5,442 nucleotides of DNA from Candidatus Methylomirabilota bacterium (lineage in GTDB: Bacteria; Methylomirabilota; Methylomirabilia; Methylomirabilales; JACQHM01), in NCBI GenBank assembly GCA_016199025.1, contig JACQHM010000168.1, positions 1 to 5,442 of the forward strand, given 5' to 3'. The notes beneath the pieces were generated by a model. That model did not search any database. It saw only the letters and a program-made list of their open reading frames with translations, and was not told the origin of the DNA. Of the stretch, positions 1 to 5,442 are shown piece by piece. The number at the start of each line of letters is the position of its first letter. Position 1 is the first letter of the stretch. Position numbers and translations under genes: made by a program.

Positions 1-1349
1 AAGATGATGGGGATGAAGACGAACATGGTGGTCAGGGTGGAGGCCAAGACCGCCCCCCAGACCTCGACAGCCGCATCGTAGGCGGCCTTGACCCTCGCCT
101 TCCCCATCTGGCGGTGGCGGAAGATATTCTCCAGGACGACGATGGAGTTGTCCACCACCATCCCGATGGCAAAGGCGATCCCGGCCAGCATGACGATGTT
201 CAGGTTGAGATTGAAGAGGTCCATGATGAAGAAGGTGCCGATGACGGAGATCGGGATCGCCAAGCCGATGATCAGGACGCTGGCCCCACTCCGGAGGAAG
301 AGGAGGAGGACAGCCACGGCCAGCAGGCCACCGTACCAGATGTTGGAGGTGACCAGGCCAAGGGCATCATAGATGTAGTCCGTCTCGTCGTAGGTCAGGA
401 CGAGCTTGATCCCTTTGCTCTCATAGATCCGGTTGAGGTATTTGAGCTCTTCCCTGAGCTTTTTCATCACCTCCACGGTGTTTGCCCCAGTCCGCTTCAA
501 GACGCCGAAGGCGATGGTCGGCTTCCCCCCCATCCTGACGGCGAAGTCTTTCTCCTCGTAGCCGAAGCGAACGAAAGCGATATCCTTCACATACACCGTT
601 CCCCGGGCATCCTGCCGGACGATGGTGTCCTCAACCTGTTTTAAGTCTGTGAACTGACCCATCGTTCGGACCAGGTACTGGCGCTTCCCCTCGTCGATCT
701 TCCCCCCCTTGATGTTTCGGTTCTCTCTCAACAGAGCATCCCGGATCTGGGCGATGGAGATCCCGCGGGCGCTCATCGCCTGATGGTCCAGGAGGACGTG
801 AACCTCCCGGTCCTGGCCGCCGAACATCCAAACGGCCCCGACGCCCCCGACCCGTTCAATCCTCGGCTTGATGACGTCGTCGCCTTCCTCCCAGACCTCG
901 TTAATATCCCGGGTCGTGTCCACGATGATCCAGGCAATGGGGGTCTCTTCATCAGAGTTGACGGCCCGGATCAGGGATCGTTCCACGTCCTCAGGCAGAT
1001 CTTGGACCAGATCCAGCTTCTCCGAGGTGTCCAGTCGGGCCACATCCTTGCTGACCCCCCAGCCGAACTTCAGGGTAATCGTGCTCTTCCCTTCTTCGGA
1101 CTTGGAGACGACCTCGTCCAGGTTCTCCACGGAATTCAGCTTCTCCTCGAGCCGGTCCGTGACCTCCTGTTCGACCTCGAGGGGTGCGGCCCCTTTATAC
1201 TCGGTCTCGACGGTGATCTCGGGGCGATCCACGGTGGGGATCATCTGGAGCGGAAGGCGGAAGAGGGAGATCACTCCGAAGAGGACGGCCAGGATTACAG
1301 CCACCCAGACCGTGACCGGGTACTTGATACAGAACTCAATGATCTTCAT
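1..1349 (-). CDS. RND-family efflux transporter (AcrB/HAE1-like), N-terminal part, truncated by window edge
   Basis: Inner-membrane, proton-driven pump subunit that would export drugs or other hydrophobic compounds through a tripartite complex with the adaptor encoded just upstream. The frame is open from an ATG at 1349 to the left edge, giving 449 codons of a protein that is usually about 1,030-1,050 residues. Visible features: an N-terminal segment MKIIEFCIKYPVTVWV leading into TM1 (about residues 10-30), then a periplasmic porter region, then TM2 (about 338-353), TM3 (about 358-376) and TM4 (about 384-408). TM4 carries GMVVDNSIVVLENI, where Asp400 aligns with AcrB Asp407 and Asn401 stands where AcrB has Asp408. 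A TTMFVFIPII segment at the left edge matches the start of TM5. A GAGGT Shine-Dalgarno 8 nt upstream supports the start. The gene follows the adaptor by 49 nt, so co-transcription is likely. Family membership is secure. HAE1 rather than heavy-metal type is inferred from overall sequence; the substrate is unknown. Confidence 0.96.
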   Translation of the reverse strand, partial: MKIIEFCIKYPVTVWVAVILAVLFGVISLFRLPLQMIPTVDRPEITVETEYKGAAPLEVEQEVTDRLEEKLNSVENLDEVVSKSEEGKSTITLKFGWGVSKDVARLDTSEKLDLVQDLPEDVERSLIRAVNSDEETPIAWIIVDTTRDINEVWEEGDDVIKPRIERVGGVGAVWMFGGQDREVHVLLDHQAMSARGISIAQIRDALLRENRNIKGGKIDEGKRQYLVRTMGQFTDLKQVEDTIVRQDARGTVYVKDIAFVRFGYEEKDFAVRMGGKPTIAFGVLKRTGANTVEVMKKLREELKYLNRIYESKGIKLVLTYDETDYIYDALGLVTSNIWYGGLLAVAVLLLFLRSGASVLIIGLAIPISVIGTFFIMDLFNLNLNIVMLAGIAFAIGMVVDNSIVVLENIFRHRQMGKARVKAAYDAAVEVWGAVLASTLTTMFVFIPII

Positions 1350-1357
1350 GGCCTTTT

Positions 1358-1362
1358 ACCTC
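1358..1362 (-). promoter_or_regulatory. Ribosome binding site of the RND gene
   Basis: On the minus strand this reads GAGGT, 8 nt before the ATG at 1349. It fixes the start of the transporter and shows that it is translated separately from the adaptor, whose stop codon lies upstream at 1401-1399. Confidence 0.7.
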
Positions 1363-1398
1363 AGGACCCCTCAGGGCCTTTTGACGTTCTCAACCCTC

Positions 1399-2685
1399 TC
1401 ACTTCGTCACGATCTTCACCGGCGCCCCGTCCCTTAAGGTCTCGTTGCCGGTGACCACGACGGCGTCCCCTGCCTTTAACTGCCCGTCCACGATTTCCAG
1501 GAAGCCATCCACGGCCCGTCCGGTCACAACCCGCTGGAGAGAGGCCTTCTGCTGGTTGACGACAAAGACGATCTGCTGATCGCCCTGACGGACGACAGCA
1601 TCCTTGGGCACCAGGAGTGTCGGGCGGGGGGCCCCGTAGCCGATGGAGACCCGGGCCAGCATCCCACCCTTCAACTCCCCCTTGGGGTTTGCCACCTCGA
1701 TCTTCACCGGGAAGGCGCGGCTCTGGGGGTCTGCTTGGGGAACGATATGTTTGGTCCGGCCGGCGAATTTGCGGCCAGGATAGGTATCCACGGTGATGGT
1801 GGCCCGATCCCCGACCTTGAGCTGACCGATCTCCTTCTCATTGATCTGAGCCAGGATCAGGACCTTGTCCAGATCGACAACGTCGGCGATCTTCCCCCCT
1901 TCATCCACCCACTGGCCGACCTCGGTGTGCTTCCTCACGATGAAGCCGGTAATGGGGGAACGGATGGTGGTCCGCTTCAGCTCGTCCTGGATCCGATCGT
2001 AAACGGCCTGGGCCCGCTTCAACTCTGCCGCGGCCTTGGCGACGTCCTCCTGCCGGTAGCCGGTCTCGGCCTCCCTCAAGGCCTCGAGGGCCTGCTCGTG
2101 CCGGGACTTGGCGGCCAGGTAGTTCGCTTCCGCCCGTTGGAGATCTTGGATACTGATGGCCCCATCGGCATGGAGCTCCTTCAACCGGCTAAGGTCCTTT
2201 GACGCCCATTCGACTAACGCCTTTCTCTCCTCCACCTCGGCCTTGCGTTGATTGATCTCCTCGGGCCTTAAGCCCCTTTTCAGCTTCTCCCACTCCTCCT
2301 TGGCCCTGGCCACAACGGCCTCCGCCTCCCGGAGGGCGATCTCCCGGTCGGTCCTTTTCAACTGGGCGATGATCGTCTGGCCTTTGACGACCCGGTCTCC
2401 CTCACGGAGGTCGAAGCGCTCCACCAATCCCGAGACCTCGGCACTTACCGTCGTTGAGAGGTTCGGCTCGACGGTGCCGATGACCTGGATCTCACCCTGG
2501 ATAGTCTTCTGCATAACCTGGCCGACCATAACGTTTGTGGGAGGGGGCCCACTCTGCTGAGCCGCCGCTGGTTGTGGAGATCCGGCATCGGAGCCGCACC
2601 CGGCGATGGCAATGGATAGAAGCAACCAGGCTAGCAAGCCAAACCCCTTTCCCAGGAAAGCGCGGTGGGCGGTAAACCTTCTCAC
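1399..2685 (-). CDS. Periplasmic adaptor (membrane fusion protein) lipoprotein of an RND efflux system
   Basis: HlyD/AcrA-type adaptor of 428 residues that bridges the RND pump and an outer-membrane channel. A lipoprotein signal is visible: basic N-terminus, hydrophobic residues 15-28, and lipobox IAGC with Cys30; Gly31 at +2 gives no inner-membrane retention (Asp) signal. The domains follow in the usual order: first lipoyl half about 78-110 (SAEVSGLVERFDLREGDRVV), alpha-helical coiled-coil hairpin about 111-238 with its tip near 172-178, second lipoyl half about 239-270 (TIRSPITGFIV), beta-barrel about 271-350, and membrane-proximal domain about 351-428. The hairpin is longer than AcrA's and has matching breaks GLRPEEI (138-144) and GYRQEDV (209-215), as in YbhG-like adaptors. 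The start is GTG at 2685 behind AGGAGG; the ATG two bases upstream is followed at once by TGA and cannot encode the protein. The RND gene lies 49 nt downstream. The role is secure, the substrate unknown. Confidence 0.95.
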   Translation of the reverse strand: MRRFTAHRAFLGKGFGLLAWLLLSIAIAGCGSDAGSPQPAAAQQSGPPPTNVMVGQVMQKTIQGEIQVIGTVEPNLSTTVSAEVSGLVERFDLREGDRVVKGQTIIAQLKRTDREIALREAEAVVARAKEEWEKLKRGLRPEEINQRKAEVEERKALVEWASKDLSRLKELHADGAISIQDLQRAEANYLAAKSRHEQALEALREAETGYRQEDVAKAAAELKRAQAVYDRIQDELKRTTIRSPITGFIVRKHTEVGQWVDEGGKIADVVDLDKVLILAQINEKEIGQLKVGDRATITVDTYPGRKFAGRTKHIVPQADPQSRAFPVKIEVANPKGELKGGMLARVSIGYGAPRPTLLVPKDAVVRQGDQQIVFVVNQQKASLQRVVTGRAVDGFLEIVDGQLKAGDAVVVTGNETLRDGAPVKIVTK

Positions 2686-2689
2686 ATCT

Positions 2690-2695
2690 CCTCCT
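2690..2695 (-). promoter_or_regulatory. Ribosome binding site of the adaptor gene, decides the GTG start
   Basis: The minus strand reads AAAGGAGGAGAT and then GTG. The AGGAGG core ends 4 nt before GTG at 2685, slightly close but strong. An out-of-frame ATG-TGA start-stop (2687-2682) overlaps the GTG. No other in-frame ATG lies between here and the lipobox. Confidence 0.75.
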
Positions 2696-2748
2696 TTAAC
2701 GACAAAGGTCTAGCTTCAAAGGATCACACAGTTGGGGCGACCTTACTC

Positions 2749-2789
2749 AGCGGTGCGGAATTTGGGCTACACCTTAAGCCCGCACCGCT
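2749..2789. repeat. Hairpin 1 of the structured element
   Basis: A perfect 10-bp inverted repeat: AGCGGTGCGG at 2749-2758 and CCGCACCGCT at 2780-2789. A competing inner pair, GGGCT (2764-2768) with AGCCC (2777-2781), lies in the loop. The left arm is also part of the terminal inverted repeat shared with hairpin 4. No T-run follows on either strand, so it is not a typical intrinsic terminator. Confidence 0.8.
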
Positions 2790-2794
2790 TCGTT

Positions 2795-2851
2795 CGCGGG
2801 GAAGGCCCTCACGCTTGCAATGGAGACGGCAAGCGCTCGGCCCTCCCCGCG
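2795..2851. repeat. Hairpin 2 of the structured element (longest, two-tier stem)
   Basis: Outer arms CGCGGGGAAGGCC (2795-2807) and GGCCCTCCCCGCG (2839-2851) pair at 12 of 13 positions; the single A-C mismatch would be a G-U pair in RNA read from the minus strand. After a small internal loop, CGCTTGC (2812-2818) pairs perfectly with GCAAGCG (2829-2835) around a 10-nt loop. This is the most stable stem in the window. Confidence 0.85.
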
Positions 2852-2858
2852 GGCCCTA

Positions 2859-2888
2859 CCGAGAGGGACGGGCCGCCGCCCCTCTCGG
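2859..2888. repeat. Hairpin 3 of the structured element
   Basis: A perfect 9-bp inverted repeat: CCGAGAGGG at 2859-2867 and CCCTCTCGG at 2880-2888, around a 12-nt GC-rich loop that can form three further pairs. It is separated from hairpin 2 by only 7 nt. Confidence 0.8.
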
Positions 2889-2900
2889 ACTCTCCCCCGG

Positions 2901-2948
2901 ACTGTGCGGTTTAGTGCGAACTGTCGCCTAAATTATGCACCGCACAGT
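2901..2948. repeat. Hairpin 4 of the structured element (nested stem)
   Basis: Outer arms ACTGTGCGGT (2901-2910) and ACCGCACAGT (2939-2948) pair perfectly. Nested inside, TTAG (2911-2914) pairs with CTAA (2928-2931) and GCGA (2916-2919) with TCGC (2924-2927) around an ACTG loop. Its right side is the inverted counterpart of the left side of hairpin 1. On the minus strand it begins about 40 nt after the tetR stop codon, but there is no adjoining T-run. Confidence 0.8.
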
Positions 2949-2990
2949 AAAAGGACGTTCAGGCTCGAGGCCAGTGTTCGAGGGAGACGT

Positions 2991-3602
2991 TTAACGGCCC
3001 CGCCGCTTCAGCCCTTCCAGGAAGATATTGACAAAGGTTGAGACGACCTCCTCAGGGGAGGAATGGGGAGGACGCTTCACGCCGAAGACTTCGTGGATCA
3101 GGAGGTAGTGGACAACCATTCCCACGAACCCCCTGGCCGTCACGAGGGGATCGACCTTCCTGAAGTGTCCATCGGCGATCCTCTGCTGGATGTAAGTGCT
3201 GAGGAACTCGTGGAGCCTCCGGACCCGCGATTCGAAGAACATCTCGGAGAGCTCATGGCCCTCGAGGGCGCTGAAGAGCAGAAGACGCATCAGGGTCGGG
3301 TCCGCCTCCGTCGTCTCGATCATCACCTGCCCGACGGCCCGGAAGACGCCGGCATCGTCGTTCGATGTGGCCGCCACGGCCGCGGCCGCGAGGATCTCCT
3401 CGGTCTTGGCCTTGGCCTCGATGATCGCGGAGTAGAGCTCCTCCTTCGTAGGAAAGTATTTAAAGATCATCGCCTCGCTTACGCCCACGGCCTCAGCGAT
3501 CTCGCGGGTAGTCGTCCCCCGAAAGCCCTTTCGGGCGAAGAGATCGGCGGCAGCCTCGACGATCTGGCGGCGCCGTTCCTGGGCTGGTAGACGTTCCCTC
3601 AT
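2991..3602 (-). CDS. TetR/AcrR-family transcriptional repressor, likely regulator of the adjacent efflux pump
   Basis: A 203-residue one-component regulator, normal length for the family, expected to act as a cytoplasmic dimer that leaves its operator when a ligand binds. The N-terminal DNA-binding domain spans about residues 10-56: the first helix region RRRQIVEAAADLFARKGF, then the helix-turn-helix TTREIAEAVGVSEAMIFKYF (31-50) and PTKEELY, all close to the TetR_N consensus. Residues about 60-200 form the variable helical ligand-binding and dimerisation part, whose specificity cannot be read from sequence. The start is ATG at 3602 with AGGAGG 8 nt upstream, a near-ideal site. A promoter and quasi-palindrome directly upstream suggest autorepression. 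The downstream adaptor-RND genes on the same strand point to efflux control, although 305 nt separate them. Confidence 0.95.
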   Translation of the reverse strand: MRERLPAQERRRQIVEAAADLFARKGFRGTTTREIAEAVGVSEAMIFKYFPTKEELYSAIIEAKAKTEEILAAAAVAATSNDDAGVFRAVGQVMIETTEADPTLMRLLLFSALEGHELSEMFFESRVRRLHEFLSTYIQQRIADGHFRKVDPLVTARGFVGMVVHYLLIHEVFGVKRPPHSSPEEVVSTFVNIFLEGLKRRGR

Positions 3603-3610
3603 CTGAGGTT

Positions 3611-3616
3611 CCTCCT
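3611..3616 (-). promoter_or_regulatory. Ribosome binding site of tetR
   Basis: The minus strand reads AGGAGG, 8 nt before the ATG at 3602. It partly overlaps the proximal edge of the proposed operator, so the operator would lie in the 5' leader and transcription start region. Confidence 0.8.
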
Positions 3617-3635
3617 AAGTAAACGCTCACTAAGG
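3614..3635. promoter_or_regulatory. Probable TetR operator (22-bp quasi-palindrome)
   Basis: CCTAAGTAAAC (3614-3624) and GCTCACTAAGG (3625-3635) are inverted copies at 8 of 11 positions. Size, symmetry and an AGTnAnC-type half-site resemble operators of TetR-family repressors. The site covers part of the -10 element, the expected transcription start and the 5' edge of the Shine-Dalgarno, so bound repressor would block initiation. Binding by this TetR is inferred from position. Confidence 0.65.
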
Positions 3636-3661
3636 ATATGGTAAATAGAATCTCCTGTCAA
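3633..3661 (-). promoter_or_regulatory. Sigma70-type promoter of tetR (and perhaps the pump genes)
   Basis: On the minus strand there is a consensus -35 box TTGACA (3661-3656), a 17-nt spacer, and a -10 box TATCCT (3638-3633; 4 of 6 to TATAAT). Transcription would start near 3626, about 24 nt before the tetR ATG. I found no comparably good promoter between tetR and the adaptor, so this one may also serve the pump genes by read-through. Confidence 0.7.
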
Positions 3662-3714
3662 GATTTTTGGAAGGGCTCTTGAAACCTCGATGGGGCAACG
3701 CCCAGGCCGATGGG

Positions 3715-4020
3715 CTACCGATCAGGCGGGTTGGGGCGGTTCACGTCAGAGCATGGGGCGTTTTGCCCCTCTCTTCTGGTGCTTTGAATGAGGCGCTCGC
3801 GCTCCTCCGGGGTTAACGGGGGGGCTGGCTGATCCGACTCACCCGTGTTCCGGAGAACCTGCTTCTCTGTGAGAGACATCTTGCTCTCCTCTGCCTGGCA
3901 TGGTGTGGTTGCTGGCGTTGACGCCACAGGCGGCTTCCCGCTCCAAGGCCCGGCAAGTGGCCGGCCCGAGTTCACCAAGATCACCACAACGACCGTCAAG
4001 AGGACCGCACCGATGTTCAC
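3715..4020 (-). CDS. Small probable exported or membrane-anchored protein of unknown function
   Basis: I do not recognise this 101-residue protein. The start is taken as GTG at 4020 because AGGAGG sits 6 nt upstream (4032-4027). The longer in-frame ATG at 4086 would overlap the end of the preceding gene by about 40 nt. Residues 4-16 (GAVLLTVVVVILV) are strongly hydrophobic, and PLAG near 21-24 could be a signal-peptidase site; the absence of early basic residues leaves a membrane anchor possible. The rest is hydrophilic and low in complexity, rich in Pro, Glu, Arg and Ser, with two cysteines (Cys41, Cys90) and a PLTPEERERLIQ stretch that is probably helical. It lies 26 nt after the propeller gene and is probably co-transcribed with it. 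The strong ribosome site supports a real gene; function is unknown. Confidence 0.7.
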   Translation of the reverse strand: MNIGAVLLTVVVVILVNSGRPLAGPWSGKPPVASTPATTPCQAEESKMSLTEKQVLRNTGESDQPAPPLTPEERERLIQSTRREGQNAPCSDVNRPNPPDR

Positions 4021-4026
4021 GCTTCC

Positions 4027-4032
4027 CCTCCT
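4027..4032 (-). promoter_or_regulatory. Ribosome binding site of the small-protein gene, decides its GTG start
   Basis: The minus strand reads AAAGGAGG with the AGGAGG core 6 nt before GTG at 4020. It lies in the 26-nt gap after the preceding stop codon, which favours the short form over the ATG at 4086. Confidence 0.7.
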
Positions 4033-4046
4033 TTCGGCCGCCCGCT

Positions 4047-5442
4047 TTACGGGCTCCGAATCTGGTCCCTCCACCCAAAGTAGCACTTACTGTCGCGGCC
4101 ACGACCAAACTCGACATACCGCTCGTTGACGTTGGCGACACTGTCCCCATCCTTCAGGGCATAGTTCGTCGCGACGAAGTACAGGTCGCACGGCTCATGG
4201 GGATGGATGGTGAAGTAGTCGCCGTGGCGCTCATCGTCGCGGTTGTGTGTCCCATCGGCAATCATAACGAGGGTCCCAAAGTTCCCAATCCCAGGGGTAA
4301 AATCGTCATCGAGGCCTACGAACCCCTGAGCTGCACTGCCACCACCGCCGGCCTTTCCCCCGGCGGCTATCGAGATGCCGAGGTCGCCTCGTTCGTTGGC
4401 GCTGACCATCGGCAACCCGATGCAGGTGTTATCGTTGAAGAGAGACGGCTGGGTCAGGAGTTTAAAGTCCGACTCCCTAAAGATCGCACCGTGGACGTGC
4501 CCCTGCGGGTGCGCCGGGTCGGGCCCCACATTCCAGAAGAACGCGATCCGCCCGCCGCCCACCGCGCCCCGGCGGTTGAAGCCGCTGATTCGCGCCCAGA
4601 GGTCATCGGTCCAGTCGCGGTTCCCGACCCCCCCACGGCAGTCCGGGTTGGTGAAGGTGGAGGCGGAGATGGTCCGGGTGACGCTCGTCGGGGCCGACGC
4701 CGTCTGAGGCCATTTGAAGATTCGGAAGGTGGTACTGTTCTCCAGCATCCCCCAGTACATCGTCTCCCGGGCCCCTTCCACGGGGACGAAGACCCGCTGG
4801 CCCACGGTGCCTTTGTAGCTGAATGTGGTGACCATGACATTGGGAGCGCAATCGGCTAACTGGTCGAGGCTGAACCGCCTGACCTGGGCCCCATCCCAGG
4901 AGATCCCGAATGTCAAGTTGTTCGTGGTCAGGTAGAGGTGGTTGTTGCTGATCCCTAGGTGCGGGAAGTCGGGGAGGATGTTGTTCGCCGCGCCCGCGGG
5001 GTCGATGTCGTAAGAGCAGTCATTCCCCCCGGGGACCGTACGCCGCACAAAAATCCGGATGACCCCATTGGTTGTCAAGAAATTGGTGTAGAACACGGAC
5101 CAGAAGGTCACGCCCCGCGCTTGGTCGTAGATCACATCGAGGTCACAGCAGGGGATCGGCGCATCAGGTGGCCCGCCAGAGATGGGAACGTCCGTCCAGG
5201 TGACGCCGCCGTCGGTGGAGAATTCGGCGTGGGTGGTCCCCGTGTAGAAGATATGGACCCCATCGTTGGCAGCGGCGGGTTCGGCCAAGGTGCTGGCGAG
5301 CCCGGTGTCGTTGGCCCGGGAGTTTTGGTGATTCCGCCCGATGATGAGATCACTGGGCGTGCCGTGGAATCTGGCCTCGTCAGGCATGGCGAGCTGCGTC
5401 TCGCGCCCGCGGACCAGCGGGAGGCCTGGTGGACTCGGTGGG
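4047..5442 (-). CDS. Sialidase-like (Asp-box) beta-propeller protein, probably exported; 5' end outside window
   Basis: The frame is open from the right edge to a TAA at 4049-4047, giving 464 residues. The ATG at 5387 has no Shine-Dalgarno and the frame continues upstream of it, so the true start and any signal peptide lie beyond the window. Numbered from that Met, residues 57-64 are STDGGVTW, an exact Asp-box (BNR) motif SxDxGxTW that marks a propeller blade turn in sialidases and many non-enzymatic exported proteins. Alternating beta-type segments, a Gly-rich run AAGGKAGGGGSA and a late HGDYFTIHPHEPCDLYF segment fit a propeller. Eight cysteines, including an adjacent pair (PIPCCDLD), suggest disulfides outside the cytoplasm. 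I see no sialidase Arg triad or FRIP-type motif, so enzymatic activity is unsupported. Carbohydrate or surface binding is possible. The small-protein gene follows 26 nt downstream. Confidence 0.85.
   Translation of the reverse strand, partial: PPSPPGLPLVRGRETQLAMPDEARFHGTPSDLIIGRNHQNSRANDTGLASTLAEPAAANDGVHIFYTGTTHAEFSTDGGVTWTDVPISGGPPDAPIPCCDLDVIYDQARGVTFWSVFYTNFLTTNGVIRIFVRRTVPGGNDCSYDIDPAGAANNILPDFPHLGISNNHLYLTTNNLTFGISWDGAQVRRFSLDQLADCAPNVMVTTFSYKGTVGQRVFVPVEGARETMYWGMLENSTTFRIFKWPQTASAPTSVTRTISASTFTNPDCRGGVGNRDWTDDLWARISGFNRRGAVGGGRIAFFWNVGPDPAHPQGHVHGAIFRESDFKLLTQPSLFNDNTCIGLPMVSANERGDLGISIAAGGKAGGGGSAAQGFVGLDDDFTPGIGNFGTLVMIADGTHNRDDERHGDYFTIHPHEPCDLYFVATNYALKDGDSVANVNERYVEFGRGRDSKCYFGWRDQIRSP

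Larger units (their letters stand above)
2743..2950. repeat. Self-complementary element with imperfect terminal inverted repeats, between tetR and the adaptor gene
   Basis: This block fills most of the 305-nt gap between tetR and the adaptor. Its ends are inverted copies: 2743-2769 pairs with 2924-2950 at 21 of 27 positions, plus two G-U pairs if the plus strand is transcribed. Inside are four hairpins, at 2749-2789, 2795-2851, 2859-2888 and 2901-2948. It could be a MITE-like mobile repeat, a structured RNA gene, or a structured untranslated region of the tetR-pump transcript. I see no clear target-site duplication at the ends. It does not resemble attC, group II intron domain V, RNase P or a cobalamin riboswitch as I know them. 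Short ORFs through it (plus strand, for example 2665-2931) look accidental. The structure is seen directly; its identity is unknown. Confidence 0.7.

Noticed and set aside
783..1454. 223-codon plus-strand ORF
   Set aside because: It lies antisense to the RND gene and the end of the adaptor gene. It has no recognisable domain and is rich in Asp, Leu and Pro, typical of the antisense frame of a GC-rich gene. The minus-strand products are clear family members.
2909..2918. TTAGTG in hairpin 4 as a second TetR half-site
   Set aside because: Only six bases match the proposed operator half-site and no symmetric partner half follows; easily chance.
2665..2931. Plus-strand ORFs across the structured gap (also 2732-2914 and 2820-3041)
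   Set aside because: They run through the hairpin arms, are rich in Arg, Pro and Gly, and have no convincing ribosome site; they are better explained as chance reading of a GC-rich structured region.
2749..2948. Integron attC site, group II intron domain V, RNase P or cobalamin riboswitch in the structured gap
   Set aside because: The expected conserved cores are absent: no attC core sites, no 34-nt domain V, no RNase P or cobalamin-box motifs that I could find. Only the general property of strong pairing is shared.
3063..3590. 175-codon plus-strand ORF
   Set aside because: Entirely antisense to the well-supported tetR gene; a composition shadow.
3662..3714. Possible terminator after the small-protein gene
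   Set aside because: The only stem is a short GGGC/GCCC hairpin around 3692-3704 without a following T-run on the minus strand; too weak to call.
3839..4150. 103-codon minus-strand ORF overlapping the small-protein gene in another frame
   Set aside because: No supporting ribosome site and a low-complexity Arg/Gly composition; the frame with GTG at 4020 has a strong Shine-Dalgarno and a coherent hydrophobic N-terminus.
3900..4859. 319-codon plus-strand ORF
   Set aside because: Antisense to the propeller and small-protein genes, with low-complexity Val/Pro/Arg composition and no domain. The minus strand carries a clear Asp-box and better ribosome sites.
1..5442. CRISPR array, tRNA or rRNA genes, insertion-sequence transposase
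   Set aside because: No regularly spaced direct repeats, no tRNA- or rRNA-like segments, and no transposase-like reading frame was seen on either strand.

Overview
The window reads as chromosomal DNA from a GC-rich, diderm (Gram-negative-type) bacterium. The evidence is an RND efflux pump paired with a lipoprotein adaptor, which implies an outer membrane. Coding frames favour G/C at third positions, so the antisense strand carries many long spurious ORFs. I cannot name the species; an uncultured soil or sediment lineage such as NC10 or Rokubacteria is only a guess.

All five protein genes lie on the minus strand and are transcribed from right to left. From the right edge they are: (1) the 3' part of a gene for a probable exported, cysteine-containing, sialidase-like (Asp-box) beta-propeller protein of unknown function, 4047-5442, with its start beyond the window; (2) 26 nt later, a 101-residue small protein with a hydrophobic N-terminus, 3715-4020; (3) a TetR-family repressor gene, 2991-3602, with a good sigma70-type promoter and an overlapping quasi-palindromic operator; (4) a 305-nt gap, about 208 bp of which is filled by strongly self-complementary sequence; (5) an HlyD/AcrA-type lipoprotein adaptor gene, 1399-2685; (6) 49 nt later, the N-terminal 449 codons of an AcrB-like RND inner-membrane transporter, running off the left edge.

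The tetR-adaptor-RND order is a standard self-regulated multidrug or toxic-compound efflux locus. The repressor probably controls its own promoter and, by read-through, the pump genes. No outer-membrane channel gene is visible; it may lie to the left or elsewhere. The propeller/small-protein pair upstream appears to be a separate unit.

The least ordinary part is the tetR-adaptor gap (2743-2950). It holds four consecutive hairpins, and its two ends are imperfect inverted copies of each other, 21 of 27 positions matching. This fits a MITE-like element, a structured non-coding RNA, or a structured leader/attenuator of the pump genes. I could not match it to any RNA family or element from memory. 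The remaining content is ordinary.
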